A stretch of DNA of 16,209 nucleotides from Betaproteobacteria bacterium (GCA_016177355.1 JACOVL010000061.1:1-16209), one strand, 5' to 3'; shown: positions 1 to 6,575, counted from the stretch's first letter. Notes: generated by a model not told the origin, from the sequence alone. Numbers and translations are program-made.

Positions 1-2
1 CC

Positions 3-656
3 CAAGGGGGCATCGTCCGCGCCGCCGGCGCCGGTGTCTGCGTGCGCACCAGCGACTGGACACCGGCCCGCGCGGTTGCCGAGTGCGATCCCGACCTGGT
101 GAAGAAGCCGGCGCCGAAGCCGAAGGCCGCACCGAAGGCCGCGCCGAAGCCCAAGCCGGCAGCGAAAAAAGCCAAGCCCCAGTTCCTCAACATCGAGGAA
201 AAGATCGAGTTGCAGGGCATGCCGTTCGGCAAGGCCGAGATGACCGACGAGAACAAGACCGAGCTCGACAAGTTCCTGGCCGGCCTGCGCAAGGCTACCA
301 AGGCGCGTGCGCCCGTGCAGTTCGGCGCGGTGATCGTCACCGGCCATACCGACCGCATCGGCAGCTTGAAGTACAACATGAAGCTGTCCGAGCGCCGCGC
401 GACCGTGGTCAAGGACTACCTCGTAGCCAAGGGCGTGGACCAGAAGCTGATCTTCTGGGAAGGCAAGGGCCCGAAGCAGGCGATCCCGGTGACCAAGTTC
501 TGCGACAACAAGATGAAGCGCAAGCAGTTGATCGAGTGCCTGGCGCCGAACCGCCGCGTCACGGTGGAAGTGGTCGGCCGCGCCGTGAACCTCAAGCCCA
601 AGCCAAAGCCGAAGGCGAAGCCCGGCGCCAAGCCGAAGCCCAAAGCAAAGCGATAG
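3..656 (+). CDS. ompA: OmpA-family outer membrane protein, C-terminal part (5' end outside window)
   Basis: Outer-membrane protein with a C-terminal peptidoglycan-binding OmpA domain. The frame is open from the left edge, so the signal peptide and start lie upstream; the GTG at 42 is internal because the preceding in-frame residues (GAGVCVRTSDWTPARA, then AECDPDLV) match the junction usual in betaproteobacterial OmpA proteins. A Lys/Pro/Ala linker (about nt 102-178) leads into the OmpA domain, seen as GHTDRIGS (about nt 342-365), a SERRA-type helix (about 387-401) and the closing NRRVTVEVVG (about 549-578). Two cysteines flank the segment before NRRV, as in many family members. The protein ends in a second Lys/Pro/Ala-rich tail of about 20 residues, which is unusual after an OmpA domain. 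A strong terminator follows. The family call is confident; the exact role is not. Confidence 0.88.
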   Translation, partial: QGGIVRAAGAGVCVRTSDWTPARAVAECDPDLVKKPAPKPKAAPKAAPKPKPAAKKAKPQFLNIEEKIELQGMPFGKAEMTDENKTELDKFLAGLRKATKARAPVQFGAVIVTGHTDRIGSLKYNMKLSERRATVVKDYLVAKGVDQKLIFWEGKGPKQAIPVTKFCDNKMKRKQLIECLAPNRRVTVEVVGRAVNLKPKPKPKAKPGAKPKPKAKR

Positions 657-678
657 GTTACGAGGAGCGACAATTGAA

Positions 679-705
679 AAGCCCTGCTTCGGCAGGGCTT
701 TTTTT
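679..705 (+). terminator. Rho-independent terminator after the ompA-family gene
   Basis: A perfect 9-bp stem AAGCCCTGC / GCAGGGCTT with a TTCG tetraloop is followed by five further Ts. It starts 22 nt after the ompA-family stop codon. Its U-tract ends only 8 nt before the ATG of the next gene, so it also occupies the place where that gene's leader would be. Confidence 0.9.
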
Positions 706-713
706 ATTTCCGC

Positions 714-2045
714 ATGGCCGGCCAGCCTGAAACAGCCGCCACCATCGTCGAGGCGCGCTGGGTAATCCCGGCGGACCCGCCACAGGCGGTGCTGCAAGGG
801 CATGCCGTCGTCATTGCCGGCGGCCGCATCCGCGAGCTGCTTCCCGCCGAGCAGGCGCGCACCCGCTATCCCGGCGCGCGCCGCATCGAGCTCGCCGGGC
901 ACGCGTTGATCCCGGGGCTCATCAACCTGCACACCCACGCGGCGATGACGCTGATGCGCGGGCTCGCCGACGACCGCGCGCTCATGGACTGGCTGCAGAA
1001 CCACGTCTGGCCGGTCGAGTTGAAGCTCGTGTCGCCCGAGTTCGTCCACGACGGCACGCTGCTCGCCTGCGCCGAGATGCTGCGCGGCGGCGTGACCTGC
1101 TTCAACGACATGTATTTCTTCCCGGAGGCGGCGGCTGAAGCAACGCTCGCGGCGGGCATGCGCGCCGCGCTGGGCATGATCGTGATCGAGTTTCCGTCGC
1201 CGTACGCCGCCGATGCCGGGGACTACCTGAGCAAGGGCCTCGCCGCGCGCGACGCCTTCAAGCACGAGCCTCTGCTCACGTTCTGCCTCGCGCCGCACGC
1301 CCCCTATACCGTGAGCGACGCCGCCTTCGGGCGCGTGGCGACCTACGCCGGCGAGCTCGACGTGCCGGTCCACATCCATCTGCACGAGACCGCGGACGAG
1401 ATCCGCGAAAGCGTCGCCGCCCACCAGCTGCGCCCGATACGGCGGCTGCAGCAGTTGGGGCTGCTGGGCCCCAATTTCATCGCGGTGCACGCGGTGCACC
1501 TGGCGGACGACGAGATCGAGCTGCTCGCGGATCACGGCTGCCACGTCGCGCACTGCCCGTCTTCCAACCTCAAGCTTGCGAGCGGCATCGCCCCGGTCGC
1601 CCGCCTCGCCGGGCGCGGCGTGAATATCGGCCTCGGCACCGACGGGGCGGCGAGCAACAACCGGCTCGACGTGTTTGCGGAGATGCGGCTTGCCGCCCTG
1701 CTCGCCAAAGGCGTGAGCGGTGAGGCGACGGCGCTACCGGCCCACGCCGTCCTCGGCATGGCGACGCTCAATGCCGCGCGCGCCCTGGGAATCGCCGACA
1801 GGGTCGGGTCGCTCGCGCCCGGCAAGTGCGCGGACATGACCGCTGTGAACCTGGAGGCGCCCGAACTCGCTCCCTGCTACGATCCCCTGTCCCACCTCGT
1901 CTACGCGGCCGGACGCGAGCACGTGAGCCACGTCTGGGTCAACGGCGAGCTACTGGTCGAGAACGGCCGCCTCAGCCGGCTCGACCCGGGCGAGCTCGTC
2001 GCCAAAGCGGCGTACTGGAAGGAAAAGATCAGGAGCCTGGCATGA
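714..2045 (+). CDS. mtaD: Amidohydrolase, 5-methylthioadenosine / S-adenosylhomocysteine deaminase type
   Basis: Cytosolic metal-dependent deaminase of the TRZ/ATZ amidohydrolase family, probably acting on 5'-methylthioadenosine, S-adenosylhomocysteine or a related purine. The 443 residues show the metal-site motifs in order: HTH (73-75) after LIPGLIN, LAPHAPYT with H195, HIHLHE (220-225), the H259/H262 region, and GTDGAASNN with D310. Length fits the family. It overlaps ubiG by four bases (ATGA at 2042-2045), so the two are translationally coupled; an MTA deaminase gene next to ubiG is also known in Pseudomonas (PA3170/PA3171). That makes sense because UbiG produces S-adenosylhomocysteine. 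The ATG at 714 gives the N-terminus expected for the family, but no Shine-Dalgarno is visible because the terminator fills the upstream bases. The substrate is inferred, since relatives include other aminohydrolases such as 8-oxoguanine and guanine deaminases. Confidence 0.87.
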   Translation: MAGQPETAATIVEARWVIPADPPQAVLQGHAVVIAGGRIRELLPAEQARTRYPGARRIELAGHALIPGLINLHTHAAMTLMRGLADDRALMDWLQNHVWPVELKLVSPEFVHDGTLLACAEMLRGGVTCFNDMYFFPEAAAEATLAAGMRAALGMIVIEFPSPYAADAGDYLSKGLAARDAFKHEPLLTFCLAPHAPYTVSDAAFGRVATYAGELDVPVHIHLHETADEIRESVAAHQLRPIRRLQQLGLLGPNFIAVHAVHLADDEIELLADHGCHVAHCPSSNLKLASGIAPVARLAGRGVNIGLGTDGAASNNRLDVFAEMRLAALLAKGVSGEATALPAHAVLGMATLNAARALGIADRVGSLAPGKCADMTAVNLEAPELAPCYDPLSHLVYAAGREHVSHVWVNGELLVENGRLSRLDPGELVAKAAYWKEKIRSLA

Positions 2046-2737
2046 TCAACGTCGACCCGCTCGAGCTCGAGAAATTCAGCCAGCTCGCCCACCGCTGGTG
2101 GGACCCCGGCGCCGAGTTCAAGCCGCTGCACGACATCAACCCGCTGCGCCTGGACCATATAGACGGCGCCGCCGGGCTGCGCGGGAAAAACGTGCTCGAC
2201 GTTGGTTGCGGCGGCGGAATACTCGCCGAGAGCATGGCCGCGCGCGGCGCTCGCGTCACCGGCATCGATCTCGCCGGGGAGCCGCTCAAGGTGGCGCAGC
2301 TGCACCTCGTCGAGTCGGGGCTGCAGGTGGATTACCGGCTGGTCGCCCCCGAGGTGTTGGCGCGCGAGACGCCGGGGAGCTTCGATCTCGTGACCTGCAT
2401 GGAGCTGCTGGAGCACGTGCCGGACCCCGCGGTCACGGTTGAGGCCTGCGCCACGCTCGCAAAATCAGGCGGGCGCCTGTTCTTCTCGACTATCAACCGC
2501 AGCCTCAAGTCGTACCTGCTCGCGGTCATCGGCGCCGAATACGTGCTGAAGCTGCTGCCGCGCGGCACGCACGATTACGCCAGGTTCATCAAGCCCTCCG
2601 AACTCGCCGCGATGTGCCGGGCCGCGGGCCTGCAAGTCGAAGGCGTTACCGGCATGACCTACAATCCTTTCTCCAAGACTTACGCCCTCGGTAACGATGC
2701 GGATGTCAATTACATCCTTCATGCCATAAAGCCGTGA
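2042..2737 (+). CDS. ubiG: Bifunctional ubiquinone-biosynthesis O-methyltransferase UbiG
   Basis: SAM-dependent O-methyltransferase that performs both O-methylations of ubiquinone synthesis. The 231-residue protein starts at the ATG overlapping the upstream stop. It shows the family N-terminus (EKFSQLAHRWWDP, 10-22), SAM motif I VLDVGCGGG (51-59), the acidic ribose-binding end of strand 2 (GID, 74-76), the post-motif CMELLEHVPDP (119-129), FFSTINR (147-153) and the late GMTYNP (204-209). Length and motifs agree with UbiG, and nothing looks truncated. The upstream deaminase may clear methylation by-products. In several betaproteobacteria gph follows ubiG, but here ssrA follows after 52 nt. Confidence 0.95.
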   Translation: MINVDPLELEKFSQLAHRWWDPGAEFKPLHDINPLRLDHIDGAAGLRGKNVLDVGCGGGILAESMAARGARVTGIDLAGEPLKVAQLHLVESGLQVDYRLVAPEVLARETPGSFDLVTCMELLEHVPDPAVTVEACATLAKSGGRLFFSTINRSLKSYLLAVIGAEYVLKLLPRGTHDYARFIKPSELAAMCRAAGLQVEGVTGMTYNPFSKTYALGNDADVNYILHAIKP

Positions 2738-2748
2738 CCGGTCACGCA

Positions 2749-2777
2749 TTACCGACTGTCCCAATATGAGATAATAT
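2749..2777 (+). promoter_or_regulatory. Candidate ssrA promoter
   Basis: An AT-rich patch just upstream of ssrA holds GATAAT (2770-2775, five of six matches to a -10 box); TAATAT (2772-2777) is an alternative. A weak TTACCG at 2749-2754 could be the -35, with a 15- or 17-base spacer respectively. The mature tmRNA 5' end is 12-14 nt downstream, which leaves room for a short trimmed leader. The -35 is poor, so only the -10 is reasonably supported. Confidence 0.4.
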
Positions 2778-2789
2778 TCACGTTGTTAC

Positions 2790-3155
2790 GGGGGCGACCT
2801 GGTTTCGACGCGGGTCGCGAAGCAGTTCGGGGCATGTCAAGGTCCAGTCACCTTGTCAAACCGCTGGAAATCCTTAAACGCCAACGACGAGCGTTACGCT
2901 CTAGCCGCCTAACACCGGCTGGACGCTGCACTAGCTTGCTGATGGGCTAGGCCGGGGAAACCCGGTGCAGCGTCATTGACATCAGCCTCTCCGCGCGGTC
3001 TGGTCGCTTGGCCGCATGGATCCGTCGAAGCGACTGGCCGAGCGCCAGCCTGCCGGCCGGCGGGCGCGAGGCGAGATCCAAACGACCTGGCTAAGCATGT
3101 AGTCCCGGCTGTGTAGGGCTTGCGGACGGCGGTTCGATTCCGCCCGCCTCCACCA
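2790..3155 (+). ncRNA. ssrA: Transfer-messenger RNA (one-piece tmRNA)
   Basis: tmRNA rescues stalled ribosomes and tags the unfinished protein for proteolysis. The 5' end GGGGGCGACCTGGTTTCGACG is the classic tmRNA start, and its first seven bases pair with CGCCTCC just before the 3' ACCA, forming the tRNA-like acceptor stem. The T-arm GGTTCGATTCC lies at 3131-3141 and the encoded CCA ends at 3155. The tag frame runs from 2880 to 2912. Both ends are in the normal order in one 366-nt piece, so it is not the circularly permuted two-piece form. It sits alone between ubiG and a terminator; no integrase lies beside it, although ssrA 3' ends are frequent integration sites. Confidence 0.97.
2880..2912 (+). 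other. tmRNA proteolysis-tag reading frame
   Basis: The resume codon GCC starts a frame reading ANDERYALAA followed by TAA. The ending ALAA is the degron recognised by ClpXP-type proteases, and the AND start is usual for proteobacterial tags. The tag is preceded in the product by the alanine carried on the tmRNA itself. Confidence 0.93.
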
Positions 3156-3161
3156 TCAAAC

Positions 3162-3193
3162 AAAAAGGGGCTCTTGCGAGCCCCTTTTCTTTT
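3162..3193. terminator. Bidirectional terminator between ssrA and the cold-shock gene
   Basis: Stem AAAAGGGGCTC / GAGCCCCTTTT with a TTGC loop, flanked by an A-run on the left and a T-rich run on the right. It can therefore end ssrA on the plus strand (7 nt after CCA) and the convergent cold-shock gene on the minus strand (31 nt after its stop). Confidence 0.88.
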
Positions 3194-3224
3194 CCATGAA
3201 CCGCGGCGGTGCCGCGGTCTCCGG

Positions 3225-3428
3225 TTACAGCGGTTTGATGCCGGCCGCCTTCAGGCCCTTCGGGCCGCGCGTGACTTCGAAGGACACGCGCTGCTTTTCC
3301 TTGAGCGACTTGTAGCCGCTCGCCTGGATCTCCGAAAAATGCGCGAAGATGTCCTCGCTGCCGTCATCCGGCGTGATGAACCCGAAACCCTTCGCCTCGT
3401 TGAACCACTTCACGATGCCTGTTGCCAT
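3225..3428 (-). CDS. cspA: Cold-shock protein, CspA family
   Basis: Small cytosolic RNA/DNA chaperone of 67 residues made of a single cold-shock OB-fold domain. The two nucleic-acid-binding motifs are clear: RNP1 KGFGFI (13-18) and RNP2 DIFAHF (26-31), with the aromatic W8 upstream. The start is supported by AGGAG at 3438-3442 (plus-strand CTCCT), nine bases before the ATG. The gene faces ssrA and shares its terminator. Its leader holds a perfect 16-bp palindrome, reported separately. Which member of the paralogous Csp set it is cannot be told, so the symbol is generic. Confidence 0.95.
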   Translation of the reverse strand: MATGIVKWFNEAKGFGFITPDDGSEDIFAHFSEIQASGYKSLKEKQRVSFEVTRGPKGLKAAGIKPL

Positions 3429-3458
3429 GTAAAAACTCTCCTGAAAAAATATACGAAC

Positions 3459-3474
3459 GCGGGCGTACGCCCGC
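3459..3474 (-). promoter_or_regulatory. Perfect 16-bp palindrome in the cold-shock gene leader
   Basis: GCGGGCGTACGCCCGC is fully self-complementary and lies 31-46 nt upstream of the cold-shock ATG. In RNA it could make a GC-rich hairpin in the 5' leader; as DNA it could be a dimer-binding operator. No convincing promoter was recognised in the rest of the 268-base gap up to 3696, so whether the palindrome is transcribed is unknown. Confidence 0.45.
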
Positions 3475-3696
3475 AGCCTGCAAACGAATCAAACGAAGTG
3501 GTTGAGAACGGAGGGCACGCCGCGCTTGGACTGCGGGTACGACTGATCAACAAATCACTGCCTGAATCGACTGCGGGCGCCACGATACCTCCAATCCGGG
3601 AAAATCGCAAGTTTCGCCTTCCCGCCAACCCCTTAGCACGTCAGACAGCCGATATAACGATGTCTACCCCAGCAGGAACCAGTACCACGCCAAAAA

Positions 3697-4938
3697 CTAC
3701 CGCTCCGCCGCCTTCGCGGTGTCGAGCAGCTTCAGACCCGGCCGCGCCACGGGCTCCCCGGCCCGCACCGGGAAATCGGGGGCGTGAAGGTAGTCCGGAT
3801 TGAGCTCGGCAATGCTGCGGCAGCCGATGAGCGCCATCACACGGTCTATTTCCTCGCGGAACAGGGTCAGCGCCCGGGCTGCCCCCGCCTCGCCGCCGGC
3901 GGCGACGCCGTAGAGCGTGGAGCGTCCGACCAATACCGCCTTTGCGCCCATCGCCAGCGCCTTGACCACATCGGTACCGCGCCGGAAACCGCTGTCGGCC
4001 AGCACGGTGATGCGCTTGCCCACCGCTTCCACCACTTCCGGCAGCGCTTCCAGCGGGGAGATGATGCCGTCGAGATTGCGGCCGCCGTGGTTCGACACGA
4101 TCACGCCGTCAGCCCCGCAATCCGCGGCGTTGATGGCATCCTGAGGGTGCAGGATGCCTTTGACGAGCAGCGTGTGCGGCCACCTCTTGCGCAGCACGCG
4201 CAGGTCCTCCCACGTCAGGGAATCGTTTCTCATCATCGAGCGCCCCATCGGGCGCGCGGTGATCCGGTGCTTGATTTCGGACGGGTAGTTCTCGTAGCGC
4301 GGCATGCCGGTCGTCAGCACGTAACGGGCGAGCACTCCGGCGAGCCAGCGCGGGTGCATCAGCACGTCGGTGACGTTGCGGCGGGTGAAGCTGAACGGGA
4401 TGGTGAAGCCGTTGCGCAGGTTGTATTCGCGGTTGCCGGAGGTCGCTCCATCCACCGTCACCAGCAGCGCCTTGTAGCCGGCCGCCCTGGCGCGCTCGAC
4501 CACCTTGTGGGACAGGTTGCGGTCGGGCCACATGTAGAGCTGGAACCACAGCTCTCCGCCGCCGGATTTCTCCGCGATCTCCTCCATGGACGTCATCGAG
4601 CCGGTGGCAAGCGCGAACGGGATGCCCGCCTTAGCCGTTGCGCGGGCCAGCTCGATCTCGCCGCGATACCAGCACAGGCCCGCCGTTCCGGTGGGCGCGA
4701 TGATGAGCGGCATCTTGTGCTGCTTGCCGAACAGCGTGACCTCCTGGCTGCGGCCGGAAACGTCCACCAGCGTGCGCGGCTTGAAGCGGATGCGCTGGAA
4801 GACGTCGCGGTTGTTGCGCAGCGACACCTCGTCCTCGGTGCCGCGGTCCACGAATTCGAACAACCCCCTGGGCAGCCGCTTGCGGGCGATCTCGCGCAGG
4901 TCGGCGATGTTGTAGGCGTTCAATATGTGGTCTGTCAT
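3697..4938 (-). CDS. lldD: FMN-dependent alpha-hydroxy-acid dehydrogenase (lactate/mandelate dehydrogenase type)
   Basis: Flavoprotein that oxidises an L-2-hydroxy acid, most likely L-lactate or a relative, and passes electrons to the respiratory chain. Counting from the ATG at 4938 (413 residues), it shows the N-terminal helix NAYNIADLREIARKRLP, an APTGTAGL flavin motif (81-88), FQLYMWPDR with Y135, TVDGATSGNRE (161-171), K260, the catalytic signature SNHGGRNLDG (282-291, with H284 and R287), and the phosphate-binding DSGFRRGTDVVKALAMGA (315-332) and GR (338-339). A TTG six codons upstream (4956) is possible but also lacks a Shine-Dalgarno, so the ATG was preferred. A TACAAT box lies about 30 nt upstream. 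LldD, mandelate dehydrogenase and glycolate oxidase share this fold, so the substrate is not settled. Confidence 0.85.
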   Translation of the reverse strand: MTDHILNAYNIADLREIARKRLPRGLFEFVDRGTEDEVSLRNNRDVFQRIRFKPRTLVDVSGRSQEVTLFGKQHKMPLIIAPTGTAGLCWYRGEIELARATAKAGIPFALATGSMTSMEEIAEKSGGGELWFQLYMWPDRNLSHKVVERARAAGYKALLVTVDGATSGNREYNLRNGFTIPFSFTRRNVTDVLMHPRWLAGVLARYVLTTGMPRYENYPSEIKHRITARPMGRSMMRNDSLTWEDLRVLRKRWPHTLLVKGILHPQDAINAADCGADGVIVSNHGGRNLDGIISPLEALPEVVEAVGKRITVLADSGFRRGTDVVKALAMGAKAVLVGRSTLYGVAAGGEAGAARALTLFREEIDRVMALIGCRSIAELNPDYLHAPDFPVRAGEPVARPGLKLLDTAKAAER

Positions 4939-4967
4939 GGCGGGCCGGTCGGGCAAATCGTGGTGCT

Positions 4968-4973
4968 ATTGTA
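4968..4973 (-). promoter_or_regulatory. Candidate -10 box for the hydroxy-acid dehydrogenase
   Basis: TACAAT on the minus strand (five of six matches) in the 50-base gap between the upstream operon and the dehydrogenase ATG would give a leader of roughly 20 nt. No good -35 is seen at the usual distance, so the dehydrogenase may also be read from the upstream operon. Confidence 0.35.
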
Positions 4974-4988
4974 TCAAGCGCCGGGCGC

Positions 4989-5315
4989 TCAGCGCGGCAC
5001 GGCGCCGCCAGCGCGGATGCGGCCGCGGCGCCGGTCGAGCCACCAGGCGAGCACCGGCAGCATCAGCATGCCTCCGGGCAGCGCCAGCACGATCAGATAG
5101 TGGCTGATGGAAGACAGGCGCCGCAGGTGGACCGCCAACTCGTTCTTGTCCTCCGGCGTCCAGCGCTGCTTGTTGCGCGGCTTCATCAGCAGCGGCATGA
5201 GTCCCTTCACCTGCACCATCTCGCCCAGCAGGAACTGCTTCTCGCGCGTGGTGAGGTCGCGCACCGACCGGATGAACGCCACCGGCCGCGCGCCGATTTC
5301 CCTAAGACGCGGCAT
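4989..5315 (-). CDS. Small membrane-anchored protein resembling bacterial LETM1-like proteins
   Basis: A 108-residue protein with no certain function. An N-terminal basic region is followed by LTTREKQFLLGEMVQ (about 21-35), a basic linker, a TPEDKNELAVHLRRLSS helix (about 53-69), a hydrophobic segment containing LPGGMLMLPVLAWW (about 79-92), and a basic tail. The order 'charged helix, LALPGG-x-x-x-LP, basic tail' resembles LETM1-like proteins, whose eukaryotic members are mitochondrial inner-membrane proteins that bind ribosomes; this is a judgement from motif memory. The ATG at 5315 overlaps the YqjK-like gene by 14 bases, suggesting translational coupling. The frame is open to 5417, but an earlier start would run deep into the upstream gene. 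It is last in the block with the YqjD/E/K-like genes. Confidence 0.7.
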   Translation of the reverse strand: MPRLREIGARPVAFIRSVRDLTTREKQFLLGEMVQVKGLMPLLMKPRNKQRWTPEDKNELAVHLRRLSSISHYLIVLALPGGMLMLPVLAWWLDRRRGRIRAGGAVPR

Positions 5316-5646
5316 GCGGGGAGGATCCGGTGGCCGCGCCGCGCCGGGCGAAAATCCGGGCCAACCAGCTGGAAGTTGCGCGCCAGACGCGCCACGCGGT
5401 GTAGCCGCGCCCGGCAAGCCCGATCAAGGTACGGCCCCGGAGCGCAGCAATAGCGGCGACGGCCGCGGCGAGAAGAACGGGATGCGACCTGAAAAACCGC
5501 ACAATACCGAACGCCTGGTCGGCCACCGCGATCGGCGCCCGCCATTCGCGGATGGTTGCAGCGACGGCAGCGCGCTGCGCCGCCGCGCGCGCGATCAGCC
5601 GCTCCTTGCGCCGCGCAAGCTCGATCAGCCGTTCGGATGCGCTCAT
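5302..5646 (-). CDS. yqjK: YqjK-like small membrane-associated protein
   Basis: A 114-residue basic protein with a charged N-terminal helix (SERLIELARRKERLIARAAAQR) and one hydrophobic stretch around 56-70, followed by an Arg-rich C-terminus. The N-terminal pattern and the position directly after a YqjE-like gene match the YqjK family, whose molecular role is unknown. The ATG at 5646 overlaps the YqjE-like stop by four bases (ATGA on the minus strand). Its 3' end overlaps the LETM1-like gene. The family call depends strongly on context because the sequence is of low complexity. Confidence 0.72.
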   Translation of the reverse strand: MSASERLIELARRKERLIARAAAQRAAVAATIREWRAPIAVADQAFGIVRFFRSHPVLLAAAVAAIAALRGRTLIGLAGRGYTAWRVWRATSSWLARIFARRGAATGSSPHAAS

Positions 5647-6035
5647 CGGGAGGTAAGCTGCTCGCGATCCTTGGCAAGCTCGGCAAGGCTGTCGGAGAAG
5701 AGCTTCGAGCGGGCGCGCAACCTGTCACGCGCCACGAGCACTGCCGTGACGCCGGCCGCGAGATAGATGAAAGCGAGCAATCCCGAAACCAGCACGCGGT
5801 GAGTGTCCCAAAACAGCACCACCAGGAAAAACGTCAGCATGACCACGCCAAGCACCAGAAATGCCAGGGCGATGCATCCCCACAGCAGCGCCTGGCCAAT
5901 CCGCAGGCGCTCTTCTTCCAGCTCGGTTGCGAGGAGATCGAGACGCGTCTGCAGCAACGCAACCAGCGTCGCGAGCAGGTTACGCAGCGACTGCAGCAAC
6001 CCGGGTGCTTGTCCGGCGGGCGCGCCCTCTTCCAC
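5643..6035 (-). CDS. yqjE: YqjE-like inner-membrane protein (phage-holin-superfamily fold)
   Basis: A 130-residue protein with an amphipathic N-terminal helix (LRNLLATLVALLQTRLDLLATELEEE, about 17-42), two closely spaced transmembrane segments (about 49-76 and 81-102) and a charged C-terminal helix. This layout is that of YqjE, grouped with holin-like proteins, which is not evidence of lysis activity. The start is a GTG at 6035, as no upstream ATG exists in frame, and no clear Shine-Dalgarno is seen. It lies 19 nt after the YqjD-like gene and overlaps the YqjK-like gene, in the order yqjD-yqjE-yqjK as in enterobacteria. Confidence 0.82.
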   Translation of the reverse strand: MEEGAPAGQAPGLLQSLRNLLATLVALLQTRLDLLATELEEERLRIGQALLWGCIALAFLVLGVVMLTFFLVVLFWDTHRVLVSGLLAFIYLAAGVTAVLVARDRLRARSKLFSDSLAELAKDREQLTSR

Positions 6036-6054
6036 GACCGCGGTCCGGACGGGT

Positions 6055-6366
6055 TCAGCGGCGGCCGATCAGCAAGCCGATCACGAGGCCGATGCCGGCC
6101 GCGATGCCGACGGCGCGCCACGGGTTGTCGTGCACGTACTCGTCGGTGGCGCGCGCCGCCAGCTTGCCCCTGTCGATCATAATGTCCTCGACTTCGGCGA
6201 GCTTGACCTTGGCGCGGCGCAGGCTGTCCTGGACCTTCTCGCGCGCGGCGGCGGCCTTCTCGCCGGCCTGGCTGGCGGTAGCGCGCAGCAATTCCTCCGC
6301 GTCGGAGATCACGATCTTCAGGTCCTGCATGAGCTTGTCTTTGCTGACTGTGGTGTCGTTGGCCAT
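6055..6366 (-). CDS. yqjD: YqjD/ElaB-like (DUF883) membrane-anchored protein
   Basis: A 103-residue tail-anchored protein: a long charged helix (about 8-66) able to form a coiled coil, then the DUF883 signature YVHDNPWRAVGIAAGIG (77-93), a C-terminal transmembrane helix (about 84-100) and a GRR end. E. coli YqjD and ElaB are inner-membrane proteins that associate with ribosomes in stationary phase and under stress; the same role is inferred here. It is first in a four-gene block, and a candidate promoter with two direct repeats lies upstream. The start ATG at 6366 has only a weak Shine-Dalgarno. Confidence 0.9.
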   Translation of the reverse strand: MANDTTVSKDKLMQDLKIVISDAEELLRATASQAGEKAAAAREKVQDSLRRAKVKLAEVEDIMIDRGKLAARATDEYVHDNPWRAVGIAAGIGLVIGLLIGRR

Positions 6367-6409
6367 GGTAAAAACCGGGTGGTGGCGGGTTGAAGAAAAC
6401 GGACAGGGA

Positions 6410-6443
6410 CCGTTAGACTACCGATTTTTCCCGTTAGAATCAA
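6410..6443 (-). promoter_or_regulatory. Candidate promoter of the yqjD-like operon with two direct repeats
   Basis: On the minus strand TTGATT (6438-6443) and TAGTCT (6415-6420) stand 17 bases apart as possible -35 and -10 boxes; the match is modest. The octamer TCTAACGG (plus strand CCGTTAGA) occurs at 6431-6438 and at 6410-6417, exactly 21 bases apart, touching both boxes. The spacing of two helical turns would place both copies on one face of the DNA. Confidence 0.4.
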
Positions 6444-6569
6444 CCAGTTTTCGCAGCGGCGCCGGTTGCTGTGCGCCGCGTCACGAAACCGCCCGGTAAT
6501 ACAGGTTTTGCGGGTGTCCGGCTTGTCCGTCACCGGCGCATGCCGCACGGCCCTACCCTGCTTATCGGC

Positions 6570-6575
6570 TACAAT
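6570..6575 (+). promoter_or_regulatory. Candidate -10 box directly before the phosphoesterase gene
   Basis: TACAAT (five of six matches) ends 6 nt before the GTG start at 6582, so transcription would begin at or beside the start codon. No Shine-Dalgarno is seen, and no good -35 is present. This fits a leaderless mRNA. Confidence 0.4.

Noticed and set aside
2790..3200. Genomic island or prophage inserted at the ssrA 3' end
   Set aside because: No integrase, direct repeat of the ssrA end or foreign gene follows; the next gene is an ordinary cold-shock gene.
4939..4956. TTG start six codons upstream for the hydroxy-acid dehydrogenase
   Set aside because: Neither candidate has a Shine-Dalgarno, but ATG at 4938 is the commoner codon and gives the family-type N-terminus.
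3784..5100. Long plus-strand open frame opposite the hydroxy-acid dehydrogenase
   Set aside because: It is antisense to a gene with clear catalytic motifs, has low-complexity composition rich in His, Arg, Ala and Gly, and lacks a ribosome site; a GC-rich shadow frame.
5316..5417. Longer N-terminus for the LETM1-like protein
   Set aside because: It would overlap the yqjK-like gene by more than 100 bases and adds a Pro/Gly/Ala-rich stretch without helix pattern; ATG at 5315 gives a compact, coupled start.
5643..6035. Phage lysis holin
   Set aside because: The two-helix layout is holin-like, but the gene lies between yqjD- and yqjK-like genes with no endolysin or phage genes nearby.
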